Assembly: GCA_023101725.1 (NCBI GenBank)
Contig: JALJCO010012606.1
Location: 62,001 to 126,000, forward strand
From: Atherinomorus stipes
Taxonomy: Eukaryota; Chordata; Actinopteri; Atheriniformes; Atherinidae
Direction: 5' to 3'
DNA length: 64,000 bases
The notes below the pieces were generated by a model. The model searched no databases, had not been told where the DNA came from, and saw nothing but the letters and a program-made list of their open reading frames with translations. Below, piece by piece: positions 47,095 to 61,100 of this stretch (positions are counted from its first letter, which is position 1; every line of letters begins with the position of its first letter). Position numbers and translations under genes: made by a program.

Positions 47095-49567
47095 CGTTAA
47101 TTCATTTTTCATTCTTTGTTAAAGAGCCAAATAAAGACTTCAGATTTAAAAAAAAGTTGGAATTTTCTCCCCATTTTTTCTTGGGTTGGGCTTTAAAGGG
47201 CAAAATTAAAGAAGGCAATTATTAATAGAATTTCAAAGCAGTACAGAACAAGTTTCTGACTTAAAAATGCTGTGCTTCTGACTTATTTTGATGGTATACT
47301 GACATTTACTGTGCACATTCCTGCAGCCGTTGTTGCTGTACAGCCTACCTGGGCTAAGAGACCACATTTTAAAACTTTTTGTTCCAGCCCGGGCCATCAT
47401 GTGACAGCTGCTTTTTTTTATGGCACCACATTAAATGCCAGCAACTGGACATCAAGACACTGGATGCAGACTGAACCTTCGTTGGGGGGAAAGAGGAATT
47501 TTGCTTTAATGGTTGAACTTTTTTTCTATTATTGTCACTTTTGAGGGTATTTGTTTCTTTAAGTCTTTCTTTGTTTTGCTATCCAACTATCCCTCCTTCC
47601 TCCTCCTGATTTTGCAACTTGTTAAACAGACTTGACAAATATATGAAAAAGCTTGAGTCCTACCTTCCTTATGCCACTTATAGGGGCAGTTAAGTACTTC
47701 ACAGGATGCCATTATGAGTTGGATATACTGTAAACTAACAGCAGATGTGTCCATTCCAGTTGGGAAAGGATGCCACTGTTTTCACTTTTATCCATTCTAT
47801 AATCATTTGGTGCATCAATTAAACGGCATAAAACTATGAGCAATAAACTTGCAATCTGATTAAACACACAAAATGTGCCAGAAATGGCAAGCTGTTTATA
47901 GGCAATGCCATGCCTGTGTAAATTTGCCACAGATAGATTTATATGAAGCTGTGACGATACGATGTTGTAAGATATATTGAAAGTCTTTCTGTTGCAACAG
48001 TTCTGACCACATTTCAGTATCTCATGGTTTTGTTTTCATCGAGATAAAGCTGGGACCGTGCTGAGTGACAGAAAGTTGACACAGAAAACAGAAAAAAACT
48101 TCAAGCAGTCGTTGGTTTCAACCTGACTGTGCAGCTCATGTGAAACTGAGAAAATTGCTCTGCGGCTGGTGGTTAATGTGAGGTATCATTGCTGAACTTC
48201 CTGTGTGCTGCATGGGCCTTGCTCTGTGGTGTTTAAATGACTAACAGCCTCTTCTCACCTCAACCACAATACCACATCTGAGGAGCAAACACATGCAGAC
48301 AGTTACAGAAAAGAAGCCAGCATTTACTCACTACACTTACGATACACTGGCTTTAAAGATAGTTATGTGAAAGATGCAAATAAACTGTAAACATACTCAT
48401 AAATAATCATGTTAAATGCACCTCATTGTTTATACTTTTATAATAACCTCATAGTGAGTCGTTCTCCCTGCAGCCGCATTGAATTATGACTTCAGACTGA
48501 GAATCTATTAGTGACCAGAGAATCCAGCTCGCTCCCTGTTCTCCGCAACACTCAAATCCAAAGTGACTGCAGCATTACATCAGGGCAGATCAGATTTTCA
48601 TTGCAGCTCATGTACAACAGGCCCGTCAGGACCTGTCCATCTGTCTGGCTGCAGGCCTGCCCTTTCCTCAGCTCCATGTAACACAAAAAAGACACAGAGG
48701 TAATACTGCCATGAATAAATACATATAACTCATCTGTTGTGCCCGCCAGACCTCTCTCTTACCTAATGGGGGATTGATAGATGTAGCAAAGGTCTCACTC
48801 GGTTTTTAAAAGACACAAGACGAAGTCTCAACCCAAACCTCAACAGTAAAGAACCAGACAACCAAGTTTTTGAGCTGTTTACAAGGAGACTAATACTAGA
48901 CTGGGATTTTATAGACCGTGGGACATCAGATACATGATTTATTATATCAATTATGTTATAATTTTGCCACAGAATGTTTCCATATGCTCATACAGATAAA
49001 GTGAATTTAATGTCATCGGCACATACTGTTCAAATTTTCAGATAAGGCTCATATTTCACATTTAGGCAGCTTGTAAGGCCCCTGAGGTAGGAAAACTCAT
49101 ACTGGTTCTTAATGCTTTAAAATAACTGGTGGATAAGAGTCTAAAAGGCAAATCAATGAAAAAGAGCCTTGACTCTGCATTTTATCACGTGGCCAGAAAG
49201 AAGCGGTGCCATCCAGCTTGCAAAAAGAATAATGCTGAAAGGAAAAAAAAAGGAGAGGTAAATAGACAAAGAGGGTAAGTTTTAGTTTAGCTGAGTCATG
49301 ACTGACAAGGCATGAACAGTGTTGTGAGATTCACTTTGGGTGTTTTTTAAACAATACTGTATTTTTGTATTAAACTGGTAAAGATCTTACTCTAAATAAA
49401 GCACTAAAAAGTAAACAGCATTTTTTTTTATTAAGGTGCTCAATCAGCTAACAAATATGCTTATCTTTGCCACTACAGGTTAGAGAAACTCCATTATTTT
49501 CTAATTTTAAAACCTGCCTAAAGACCCTTTTTATGCACTGGCCTATAATGTAATATAACAGTACATA
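47095..49567. other. Intergenic, no gene recognised
   Basis: No bounded repeat or exon-like frame identified. Confidence 0.35.
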
Positions 49568-49834
49568 CAGTCATCCTCAAAATTATTCCCTCCAATTAAA
49601 GAAAATGCTAAATTCATAATAGTAATTCATATAACATAAACAAAATTTTTGCTTGTTTGCTTGTTTTATTTTTGTGTTTTTTTTTAAATATTTCTGTTGA
49701 ACCACAATTCAAATTCAATGTCTTTATTTTCACAAAAATTGTATATTACGTTTGTCAATTTCAACTTATTTCACTGACAGCTGATTTTTTTCCTTCTTCA
49801 ATTGGAGGGTATGGATAATTTTTCTAGGATGACT
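49568..49834. mobile_element. Tc1/mariner-like miniature element, copy 2
   Basis: The left end CAGTCATCCTCAAAATTATTCCCTCC and the inverse of GGAGGGTATGGATAATTTTTCTAGGATGACT form TIRs. TA dinucleotides lie directly outside (49566-49567 and 49835-49836). No transposase. Related to 37985-38300 and 51376-51634. Confidence 0.75.
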
Positions 49835-49842
49835 TAAAAATG

Positions 49843-49881
<39 letters not shown>

Positions 49882-49905
49882 TACATACATACACACACAC
49901 ACACA
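49843..49905. repeat. (AT)n-(AC)n compound microsatellite
   Basis: AT repeats pass into AC/ACAT repeats directly after the miniature element. Confidence 0.95.
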
Positions 49906-50214
49906 CCCCCAGTTTTCATTCCTCATGGGGTCTTTCCATTGACATAATGCATTCCCTAGCCCCTAACCCTAAACCTAACTCCCAGAACTGATTGCCTAAA
50001 CCTAACCCTTGTCCTAATCCTAACCTAAACCTAATTGGAACTTAATCTCTAAAACCTAATCTTGACCCTCAAATCGGGTTCATCCCCATGGGGACCGGGA
50101 AAATGTCCCCACGAGGGCAAGACGTCCCCACAGTGATAGTAAAAATCCAGAACACAGTCCCCACAATGTTGCAATTACGCCTCCACACCCACACACACAC
50201 ACACACACACACAC
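49906..50214. repeat. CCTAA-rich dispersed repeat ending in (AC)n
   Basis: CCTCATGGGGTCTTTCCATTGAC, then repeated degenerate CCTAAC/CCTAAA units (49955-50045), then CATGGGGACCGGGAAAATGTCCCC, and an AC microsatellite (50190-50214). The mixture of CCCTAA-like units with GGGGAC..GTCCCC motifs matches a common vertebrate simple-repeat-associated family. It is not a clean telomere array. Confidence 0.6.
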
Positions 50215-51375
50215 TATTTTTACAGAATTAATTTTGTATAATTTCCTTTAAAAATGAATAAATAAATCTGCCACACACCGGCATTCTACAACCTTCTATA
50301 AAGGCCACACTTAAAGAGAATTCAGATTTTTTAACAATTTGCCCCATATGCAAGTAAAAGTAATAGCAATCTGTGAACAAGTAAATGTAATTACAAGATG
50401 TACTGCTACTTAAACACTATTATACAGATCTTTGTAAATTCACTCTAACATAAAACAAAACAGCTGTAAAGTCCCAAAACATATAATGCACTCCAGTGTT
50501 GCAGGTGACAGTAAAGAGGGAACACATAACAACCAGTAAGTTTTGTTTGACTCTTCAACATGCCAGTGTCACAGAGTCTTGTCAAATAAAAAGAAATATG
50601 TCACATGCTACTTATGTAATCAAAATAATTAGAATATGGTCTATAACTAGTCAAATTATTGCTGCCGATGTAAAACACTCAGTCAGATCATCCCTCTTCT
50701 CTCTACTGCTCATCTCTCTTGTTCAACATAATGTCTTCTGGCTTCAAAAGTGGAAAAAACCCCAAAGAAAACAAAAAAATACTAAAAGAAAATAATCTTC
50801 CAATTTTCAAAGCATATGCTGTTTTAAAGATTCTCAATATTGCACATTGTGATTCATGGCAAGAAAAGCAGACACAGCCCAACTTAACTCAAAACCACCC
50901 CAAAAGAACCCCCCTGGTCGTCCCAAAATTCAAACTTCAGCAGCATAAAATGCATCTCACCTTTTTTCTATTTTTACTCTTGAAGCTGTCGGACCACAGG
51001 GTTCATTCATTCACCCAACAAACATTCATGTGTTTACCATTAATTCAATTTTCCCAAGGGTATCAGCAAATAATTAGGCTTTCATTGGCACAGCACAGTC
51101 TTTGTGTTTAAATTCTCTGGACTGCAGTCACACTTGACAAGTCAAAGGTCAACGGTCAAAGGCCCTTATTGAACATGGTCATAATGAACAACAACTTATA
51201 ACCCAGTGGAGAGCTGTTTTAACTGCGGCAAAGGAACCAGACTAATAGAAAAATATAATCTGCAGCATTTGAATATTTAAAATCTTTCAGTCACTATTTT
51301 GAAAATAAATTAGAACCCTACTAAATAAAAGTAAGCATGTTGACAAGAGTACCAGCAAGCATCAGTAAAATTACA
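50215..51375. other. Intergenic, no gene recognised
   Basis: Overlapping Lys/Asn-rich plus-strand frames (50496-51111) reflect A-rich composition; no domain. Confidence 0.4.
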
Positions 51376-51634
51376 CAGTCGTCCTCAAAATCATTCATAC
51401 CCTCCAGTTAAAGAAAAGACTAAACTCACAACAGTAATTCAAATAATAAGAAACATACAGAAACTAATAATAAAAATTTAAAAAATGATAACTTAGTGAA
51501 ATAAAATATATTTTTTGAATTGTGGTTGGAAATAATAATTTAGAAAAAAAAAAAAACAAAAAACAAAACACAAAGCTTTCCCAGACACATTATAGTACCT
51601 TTCCCATGAACAGTGGACCAAAATGAGGATGACT
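51376..51634. mobile_element. Tc1/mariner-like miniature element, copy 3
   Basis: CAGTCGTCCTCAAAATCATTCATACCCTCC at the left and ..AAAATGAGGATGACTG at the right are inverse-like ends. TA follows on the right. The interior matches the 49568 and 37985 copies (GTTAAAGAAAA, TAGTAATTCA-like, ATTGTGGTT). Confidence 0.7.
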
Positions 51635-54600
51635 GTACATACTTGCCTTCATTTTCAGATAAGCACCAGAGTTGACTGGGTTCATCCTTTGATCATGCTG
51701 CATCCATCAGGTCTCACGACATTTTGACATGTAGTTTTTAGACATCCCTGCAGAAAAGTGTCACAATGCTCCTCCATCTCAGTAAGAATTACAACCAAGA
51801 GACACTTTTAGATGCTTTTAATATCATGTAGATCGATTTGCTTTTGTCTGAAGCACTAAAAATGTGTCCAAATCCAAACCAAGGCATGCAATAAACCTTG
51901 AATTTAATGTGTTAGAGCCACAACGCAGAACAGCACCTCTATTCATAAAGACTTTGAAGACAAGCTAAACTGAAGCTTGGCTATCAGAAGGATAGAGTCT
52001 AGGATTGCTAATTCCTGGTGTATTTTCAAGCATTGTCACTGATGAAATTTCTTTCTTAAGCAAAAATTTGTCTCAAATAAATTCTCTAAATTTCTAAGAC
52101 AGATATAACATTTAAAAATGTGCAGTTTATAGCCTCCAAAATGAAGTTCTCATGGTTCCATCTTTTTGCACAGGATTTCTGCTGTTTTTCCTGCATGTGC
52201 AACGACCAGTTGTCTTCATAGCCTCCAGTGGAGGAAAGAATTCATCAGAGCGTTATGGGTCACTGCTGTCCCACCATAAATCCTCAGTGTGACACCCAGT
52301 GAGAGAAGTCTTGTGTCACCGTTATGGGATTTGCACCTTTAACATCCCTTCAAAATAAACAGCACACGTTTGAGGGAGGCAGCTGGCTAGTTTTACACAT
52401 CTTACACACAAGCTGAAGTTAAACACATGTTAAAACTTGAAGGATTAAATGTTTTCCTGAGAGTAGCTACAACTTTATGAGAATTGTCTAAGTGCCTTGA
52501 GCTAAACGCAGACCTCAAAATGTTTTTTGAGAGTTGATCTTTGCGGCAGATTCTGCAAAAGCCATATCCAGTAACTCTCGTAGGTCATCCTCATCCTCAC
52601 AATCATGACTTTCTTTGTTCTTTGTCAGGAGAGGGAGGCTGCTGCACACCAGTTCTAATTGCCAAACTTGCCTTAGTTTGTAAAACCCAAAGAACTGGTT
52701 CGAAACTAGGCATGGAAGTACCTCACATGATAAGAGTGGAACTTTTCAAAAGTTTACAGGCAAAAATATTCAGCCTCCTGCCCTCTTAAATTTATCTTTC
52801 TCTACTTTTCAGAAAAAAGGATCATATTATATTCAACAAATGCTCCAAATATTGTTTTACAATGTGGCACCTGATAATTGTTTCAAATGCTTAAAGGAGG
52901 TGAATACACGTACTGTATGTTAGAGCAGGACAAAGATCTGTGATTTATCAGAATGACTGAATGAACTGCAATCCTTTATGATATTAGTCTATTTTCTGCA
53001 TATTGTAATATACTAGTGGCATATGGTCATAAAGTAGAGTGTAACAGGTCCTCCAATGCTCACTAAATGTGCTTTAAAGAGCAAAAAGTGCAGACCTGAA
53101 GCACTACAAGCACCACGGCACATAAGCATCCCAGAGATGCACTTTGCAGTGCATGACCATGAAGGGAGGTAATTTTACATACATGGGGTAAATTTTGGGC
53201 ACATGTGCCAGTCTGATTCTCTGACTCACAGTTTCCACTGAATCACAACAGCCAAGCTTCAGGGACACGTGGACCGCTAACATAAAATATCCTCTCACCC
53301 CAAATCCAAATACAGCCCACATACACAACACAGATGGAGACATAAACCCATGTAGCACAGTGGGGGACATTTCTTCACCGATCTGCTGACTGCCTCAAGG
53401 CAGATGTTGGGTTCTCTCATGTCAGTGCTGGATTGAGAAATAAAGAAATACTGTAAGGTAGCTGAACAGCATGGATATGTCATGAAGCATTAAACAAAAC
53501 TAAAATATTTTGTGTTCCATTTTGTTGAGAACCTAAAATGCAAAAGTTTGCATTGGACTAACTGACTAATCTGTCCTACAAATGTAATAAAACTGAGTTC
53601 AGACCAGAAATGGACTTGAAGCTAAACTTAAATAGATTTTCACATTTTGGCACCATCTAACTACAAAAACATGCACCCTGTCTCTTCTCTGAGCTCTCTC
53701 TGGCCAGTAAAAGTCCATCTAGTATTGACTTTTGTTTGTTAGTTACTTCATTTCTTCTCCTCCAAAATGTTCTTCTGGGTTTCTTTTATGAATCAGCTAT
53801 GGTGTGCATTAATTACTACCTTTGTGTTGATACAGTTGCAGGTATGTGAGACAGTGCTGTAAAGTAAAATGCAGCAGTCAAATGATTGCCTGGGTGAGAA
53901 AAAAAAAAGGCTGTGAAGTGTGGCTTCTTAGCCAACGCTGCAGGGTATGAACTGTGTATAAAGAATGTCAATGTGCCATAAAATGAGTCCAAAGCACAGT
54001 TTTGAGGTCAAAAACTTATGTAGTATTGCTCTAAATGTCTGACATACATATGATGTGTATCATGTACATTTTGGTTTCAATTTTATTTGGTCTTATTAAT
54101 TTATCCATTTATTTTTTGCATTTAAGTCAGTCTCACCAGAAAACTTGTCTACATCCAAAGTGCAGCAATGTTACAATCTTTGGCTGTAAGTTGTAAAATG
54201 GCAATGTATCCTGATTTTTATGTTTAGAGCTTTCACATATTTACATCCAAACCCATACACATAAACCTTACCTTTTAACGATGTTCTCTAACAGCAAACC
54301 TCATGCATTTAAAGGGTTTGAGTAAAAAAAAAGTGACTATGGAAAGCATTATACAAGACAATGCCTAAAAGTCTGTGGTTTATTAGCATTTTATGGGTAA
54401 ATGTGTTCCATCATGATGCAGAAACAACATGCTGTAACATGCTGTAGTGCTGACAAATCACAAACTTTACTTTCATCTGTGTGAAGAACAGAGTAAGAAA
54501 ATGTAATTATAAAGTTTCTGAATGTTTATTGTAAAAATAGGATGTTTTGTTCGGAGAGCAAACGTATTCTATCCTAAAATCAGATTACAACTTCTCTGGA

Positions 54601-57463
54601 AACTGTATTATTAGTTTCAGACTCTTAATGGAAACTGAAGCATTGCTTTGATTAAATACACATCGAGTTTGGATTTTGAAGAATTGCCTGCAGGAAGAGA
54701 ATCCTGCATCAAACCACACACACATAAACATATTACACTCATGCAGAGATGCTTCTCTTAAATACAGTAGCTTGAGATACTCTCACATCCTTCAGGCATC
54801 AGATTTACGGGGTTATATCCATGGATGTATGCAACAGTGCAAACACTAATTGCAAACATTACGCAGTAGCTATGTGATGAACTGTCCAGAACTGAGAAAA
54901 AAAAAAAATCTATAAACATTTAATTTTTATGTTAAAGTTTGACATTTTTATGTGAACCATGGAGTGCAACAAAATGATAAAGGTTTTTCAGGACAGCGTT
55001 TCTAGAAATAAATTCTCTATCATTCCTGCATCCAAACAGTCTTTGGTCTCCTTATGAGAAGCAGCTCTTCATTCAGCTACCATGGTTCCAATAATTTCTT
55101 GTAAAATTCCATAAAAGCAAACTCTTGGGGATGACCCAGTCTGAGTTGCTTACCAATGCTCTTTTAACTTGATTGTTTTGCATTCAACTTTGAATGTTGT
55201 GTAGTATGGGAAATCAGAGTTTAATAAGTTAAACAAACAAACAAACAAACAAAAAAAAAAAAAAGAAAAAAAAAAAATCTGGCAACTTATGTACCCTGCC
55301 TCTCACCCTGTGACAGCTGTTTATTAAAAATGGCTGATTGACACATTTTTACACATTAAAATCTGGAAGCAGATTTGCACAGATCTAAATTCATCATTTC
55401 ACAAATTTGTAAATCCTACAGTAATTTCTCCTCAAAGATGAAAATAGATAAATAATTGAGGTTTTTTTTTGTTTGTTTGTTTTTCCAAAGCTGGTTTAAC
55501 TACTTAATCTGCTGAATCATGGCACAAAAAAGGGCAAACCTTGTAGAAATGCCCAAAATAACTACATCTTAAACAGTTAATTTTGACCGTATGTATTTAT
55601 TAATGTACTGTGTTGAAATGAAATACTGTCTCCAAGAGTTCAATTAGCAGATTTGATTAGATGGACCAACAACTTCCTCCACTTAGCCAATAAAATTAAT
55701 CAAACTGGACCCACAAAATTCACTTTTAAGGGAAGAAGTGGATGGACTGTGGATCAAATACAAAAGTTGTAACCAAAAAGTACACTGGTTCCCTCAGCCT
55801 GTTATTCAGTATCAAGTTTGGGCTCAATATTATGAGGAAGATGAAACGATAACTTGATATTTGTTCTCTTCTGAATAGATAAACTTTTACTGAAATACTC
55901 TGATTATCAATGTCTGCAGCAGAACTTCCCAACATTGTAACCAGATAGGCTGGTAGATATGTGAAAAAAATCCAACTTGTTTACACACTATAGCTAAAGG
56001 CAGAGGCTCTTTGGCTTTTGTGGTACCAATATGCAGTTTTAACATGAGAAGGTCCTAAAAGTGAGAGTACTTGCAGAGAAGGGCCAAGTGAAAGATACTT
56101 TATGTCTCATGATACAAAAGATTACACAATAGGCACCATTGTGTCTGAAGAAAACTGATGCTTTTACATTCAGTTTTTTGTGGTAAAAATCTGTATTCAA
56201 CTGATTTTTTTCCATGCTTGTTCTGTTTTCTTTGTTTTGGTTGTTACCTTGCACGCTTTCCGCAGAGCCGACTTAAAACTCTGGTTTGTCCATCTCAAAG
56301 GAAGCCTGGAAGAACATCAAGAAACAACACAGCTATCACCCCTCAGAGAGAGACAAAGGCAAAAAGGGGGATGCAGGAGCAGATTTTACAAGACAGACAA
56401 AAATCTCTGCCCACCTTCGTCTTTTCTCTCCCTTCTCTCAGATGTACCCTTTTTTCCCCCCTTCCTGTCCTCCTCGCCTCTATCATTCCTCCACCATCTG
56501 GGGCTCCTAACCTTTTGTCTCATAAAAAGCTGAAGGATAGAAACCTGGAATAGCAAAAGGTGGAAAACGTGACCTGTGAAAAGAACAGAGAAAGTACTTT
56601 AACAAAAAAGAAAAAAAAAAAAGACAATTTCATTCATATATTAGCGTGTGTGGACTTTGTGGTAAAGCTGAAAGGTCACAAAATAACTGTATGTGTTAAA
56701 AATACTGTATGTGCATCAGTTTATATTTGATAACTGAAAGCAGAGCAGACAGAAAGGCAAAAGGTGATGATTTTCTAGTCTTATGGGAAAGCCCCCCTCC
56801 CATCCGTCTGGCTATTGAGGAAATATTTCATTTGCATTGTTAAAGGTTAACAGTTTCTCAGTGACAATGACGTTCAGCTGTGGATCTGGATGGACTCCAG
56901 CGACGAGGGCAGCCTTTGTTTTCGCTGAGTAACACTCTGGAAAAAGAGCTCCAGTGGGCCGACAGACAGATGCTTGTGAAGTTATCCATATATGCACTGA
57001 AACAGTCTGTTGTAACAGTCAGCTACAAGAGTCAAGATGATATCAGCCTCCACTTGGATCAGATCCAGGACAAAATTCACCCACTCACACCTGAAAGGTT
57101 AGATTACTGGAAAGAGAAGTCCAGAATCCCAAGAGCTCCGACAAGCTCTGGTGCAAAGCAACAAAAGGATTAAAAATGTCTGTATGGAAGGTCAGAATTA
57201 CAAAGGAAGTTTCAGACCCGCCTTAGAGAGTCAAACTAGCAAGAAAAACATATAAAACAGAAGTAAATTGAATTAAAATAACTGAGGAGAAAAAAAAAAA
57301 GACTGCCAAGAAACTTGCACCATGCAAAATGAATGCAAAATCTCTCAGGAAAAAAACAAAACAAGCAAACAACAAACTCACAAAAGGTGCAACACATGAA
57401 TGTAATGTGCTTTAGGAAGACAAGGACCATTACCAGACTCAAAAAGATTGGGGCACAAATAAC
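51635..57463. other. Intergenic, no gene recognised
   Basis: The longest stretch with little structure. An (AAAC)n-A-rich tract lies at 55231-55276. Plus-strand frames at 56158-56553 and 56880-57173 are the only ones of note and are not supported as genes. Confidence 0.4.
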
Positions 57464-58125
57464 CAGTGTTGTATAAAGTACCCAAAAGCCATACTTGAGT
57501 AAAAGTAAAAGTACCTTACTGGAAAATTACTCAAGTAAAAGTGAAAGCCACCTGCTAGAATATCACTTGGGTAAAAGTAAAAAAGTAGCTATTTACTGTA
57601 CTTAAGTATCAAAAGTAAAAAGTACTGTTAATAAAATGCAATCAGATATTTGAGTTTAACATTTTCTTTATTCCTGTTTAATTTAGTTTTTAAGTTTTGT
57701 TTAATTTGCAAAGTGTGACGGAGCTTCAATACCTCCTTACATAAACCCAACCATAGAAAAATACACACAAACACTTCCTTACAGACCTGCATGCATGCCT
57801 ACCAACATTCATACCCATGTGCATTCAATATAAAATCATAAACTCTTGTTGCTCGAGGTGATGTAAAGAAACAAGAAACTTGATTGGTTGAACTTTAACA
57901 TGACGGCAGTGCGACAGCTCTTGAACTGTCCATCCAGTCGTTACTGAACCCTAAAAGACTTTTAGTTCAACCTCAAAAGAAGTCATTTCTCAAAAAGTAT
58001 TGATTTTTTTCAGAAAATGTAGTGAAGTAAAAGTAATCAGAAATAGAAGTATAAAGCAAAGTACCAATATAAAAAAAATACTACTTAAGTAAAGTAATGA
58101 AGTATTTTTACTTCGTTAAACACTG
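57464..58125. mobile_element. hAT-type non-autonomous element (662 bp) with perfect 8-bp target duplication
   Basis: It begins CAGTGTTGTATAAAGTAC and ends ACTTCGTTAAACACTG. It is flanked by CAAATAAC on both sides (57456-57463, 58126-58133). Multiple ACTTGAGTAAAAGTA motifs lie near both ends in opposite orientations. This is a well-represented type of fish hAT derivative without transposase. Confidence 0.9.
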
Positions 58126-58133
58126 CAAATAAC

Positions 58134-61100
58134 AACCAAAATGGAAATGACTACAGGGACTAAAAATTCTGCGTTGTTTGCAGGTCATTATTAAGCTTTC
58201 TCCATGGCTGGTTGCTTCATAATTCCTCAACAATAACTTGAGTTGCAGGACAAGTTTTTTTCTCAGTCACATTCTAATTTAAAATTGATATTAAGTCATA
58301 TACATGTACAGTATTTGGATAATACACAGTATATGTAGTCTGTAGTTTTACAGCATTTTTCCACAAAAAATGCAACACTGGTTTTTAGTTTGTGAATTTT
58401 TATCACCAGCATCTAGACAAACAGAGACAAGTCTGTGAGGAAAATGAAATCTCAGTTGTTGGCGTGGTCTGTGAGGATGGAATAAAAAGCCATGCTCCCA
58501 GAAAGCAGAAGGCAGTCATTGTTCTGGCAGAGGGGAGGAAGAGGATTTTCCTCCAAGCAATTCTAATTATTCAATTGCAAATGTGGGAGAGGGAAAATCC
58601 AGATTATGTTGACAGATATGTGGAGGGACAGATATCAAACAGATATAAAAGCTGACGCAAGCAACAAGTAATGATCTTCAAACTTCACTTTATTGTCCCC
58701 AGAGGGGAATTTGTTTTGGGCTATCAGACAGATCAACAGCCCACATTTTTAAATGGATTTCTCTAAGTGAGTATTTGTAAATATCAGAATATGTCTTATT
58801 GGGGTTTTGTTTTATCCGAAGAACAAGGGTGATTTTGAAAGATCCACAGAAACAGCCAGCATCATCTTCTTCTCTCTGACCAACAATGAAGAAGACTGAA
58901 GAGCAAAAGTGATGTTGTCGGACCATATAAAGTTATTCTGGAGATAAAATTTCTTCTGACCTCTGAAAAACTGTGGGGATCTTGAATGAACTGCAGCTCT
59001 CATCTGCTTCATGGAAGACAAACAAGAATGAAGACCGGTTAAATAAAGGCATTACTGAAATGTTATTGAGGAGGGATGCTGGCTACGCCTGTTAAAACCC
59101 GATAAGATGTGTGAATCTAAAAATAGATATATGAATAAATAAAAAAAAACAGGTAAAACTGCTCATCTTCTGCATCTCCATCCATTCAGTAGACTAGATA
59201 CATATGGTCACAAAGAGTTATATGTCCATAAATATAAGACTGAAGTTTTCAGTCGTTACAATTTCCCTGTGTGTTCATATTTTAAACTAGACTGTGTTTT
59301 TTTTTTTTTAGATCTTGATCTGCTCTGATGAGGCCAGACAGGGTGAAAACTGTCTCAGCATAAGAAAATCAAGACTTCACAATTGTGAAACTTTCAATCA
59401 TGAGGGTACAATACTACATGTCTATAGTAAAAAAAATATATTTTGATGTATATATCTTTAATTATTGGTTTACTTGTTTTGTGAAAGTTAATATTTGAAA
59501 TAAGATGCAGTTTCCACTCATTAAGTTAACTTTTGTTCAGCCAAAACTAGTAATTAAACGTTTGAAAGAAAAAAATGGTAGGCTATGTAAAGAAAAGCTG
59601 GTAAAAATGGGCTCTAAACACACCTCAGAGTACGGTTGAATAAGATTCCCATGAGTTTAAAATCTGTAAACTTCCAAATAAAATAACATACACAATGGTT
59701 TGATTTACAAACTTAATTATGCAAACACAAACTTTCATCACCGTTTAGCCTTTATCAGAGACAAGGTGGACACAGAGCGTACACTGTCTGTAGTTAACAT
59801 CAAACAGGTGTGGAAATGTCACCAGAGAGGTTTTGAACAGGAATTCACAACTACAGAGCAATAAAACATGGAGCTAATATTAACACCACAGCCTCAACCC
59901 AATTCAGACACAGAGGAACAGACACACTATTGATATTAACTGGTTAAAAGGTAGAGTCCAAAGTCCCCCCCCCCCGTTTCTGTTTGCAAACAACAGTATT
60001 CAAACTGAGCGCTCTTTCCTCTCAGGCTAATGGCCGCCTTGTTCTTCAGCCTATTCAGCTTCAAGTCCCTTCAGAGCTCAGAAGCGGGTAAAAGCCAAAC
60101 TAATATTAACCCTGGTTTTCAAACATACACCATCTGCTCTTACCTTTTCTTCGGTGCATCCGCCGTTTTTCTCTCTTCTTTTTTTCCCTTCAAGAGTTCA
60201 AGTGACTGGCGTCTGCTCCAATCATGAGCTTATTCCCACACAGCGTCATGCCCTTAGCTCTGTCATTGGCTGGCAATAAAAACAGAAATCTCCACAGAAA
60301 TCTCCACCCAGAAACGTCCCGACCAGACCATAGCAAAGCGAAGAGTGAACTACAGACAAGGGGAGAGGGAGTTGCATTCAAACTCATATGCGAGTAGAGG
60401 CCAAAAAGCACGGTTTGAGACGGATTTCACTTGCACAAGTCTAACATTTATTTTCAGGGGGGAAACTTCAGACTGTACCTTTAAGGCCTAACATTGAATT
60501 AGACACTACCAAAATTTACAGCATTACTTGATCGTCTTTACCGGAACAAAGTCATATTTTTGGAGTAAACAGGATCAGATAAAAGGTATGCATTGCGAGT
60601 GTGAGAGGTTGAAAATCACACAACAAACAAACCAAACAAGTACTGACTGTCAAGTTCAATAGACAGGAATAAAACCAAACATAAAACAGAATAGAAATTT
60701 AAAAAAAAAAAAAACTACCATATTGATCTGCTAACATCCATCACTGTTTCAGGTAAGTTATGTAGCTAAACATTACAAAAACTTACTTTTGGAGAGTCAT
60801 GGAAAGTATGTGTTGTGTAGTGAGGCAGCCATGGGAACAGTAAATCAAATCAAGCTTTAACAAAATTCACTTACAATATCATTTTCTCTTGCTTTGCTGC
60901 AACAGCCTCAAACAGAACTGGTTAATAGTGTTAGACCACACAACACTAAATTCTATCAGCAAATCATACTGATGCTTCTGCTTTGTGGCCATCGCAGTGA
61001 TGCGAGCTGTGAACAGGAAGCCACTGAAATTTTTCTGTCTGATTTCAGAGTAAAACCTGGAATTGTGACCAAACCAAAGGTTGCGTTTGTGCAGATGGCC

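Noticed and set aside
49955..50045. Interstitial telomere array
   Set aside because: Units are too degenerate and sit inside a dispersed repeat with GGGGAC..GTCCCC motifs.
50719..51111. 130-codon Lys/Asn-rich plus-strand frame
   Set aside because: Composition bias of A-rich sequence with no domain or exon signals.
56158..56553. Overlapping plus-strand frames of 117-131 codons
   Set aside because: Two frames over the same DNA with Ser/Pro/Leu-rich tails from a CT-rich stretch; no domain.
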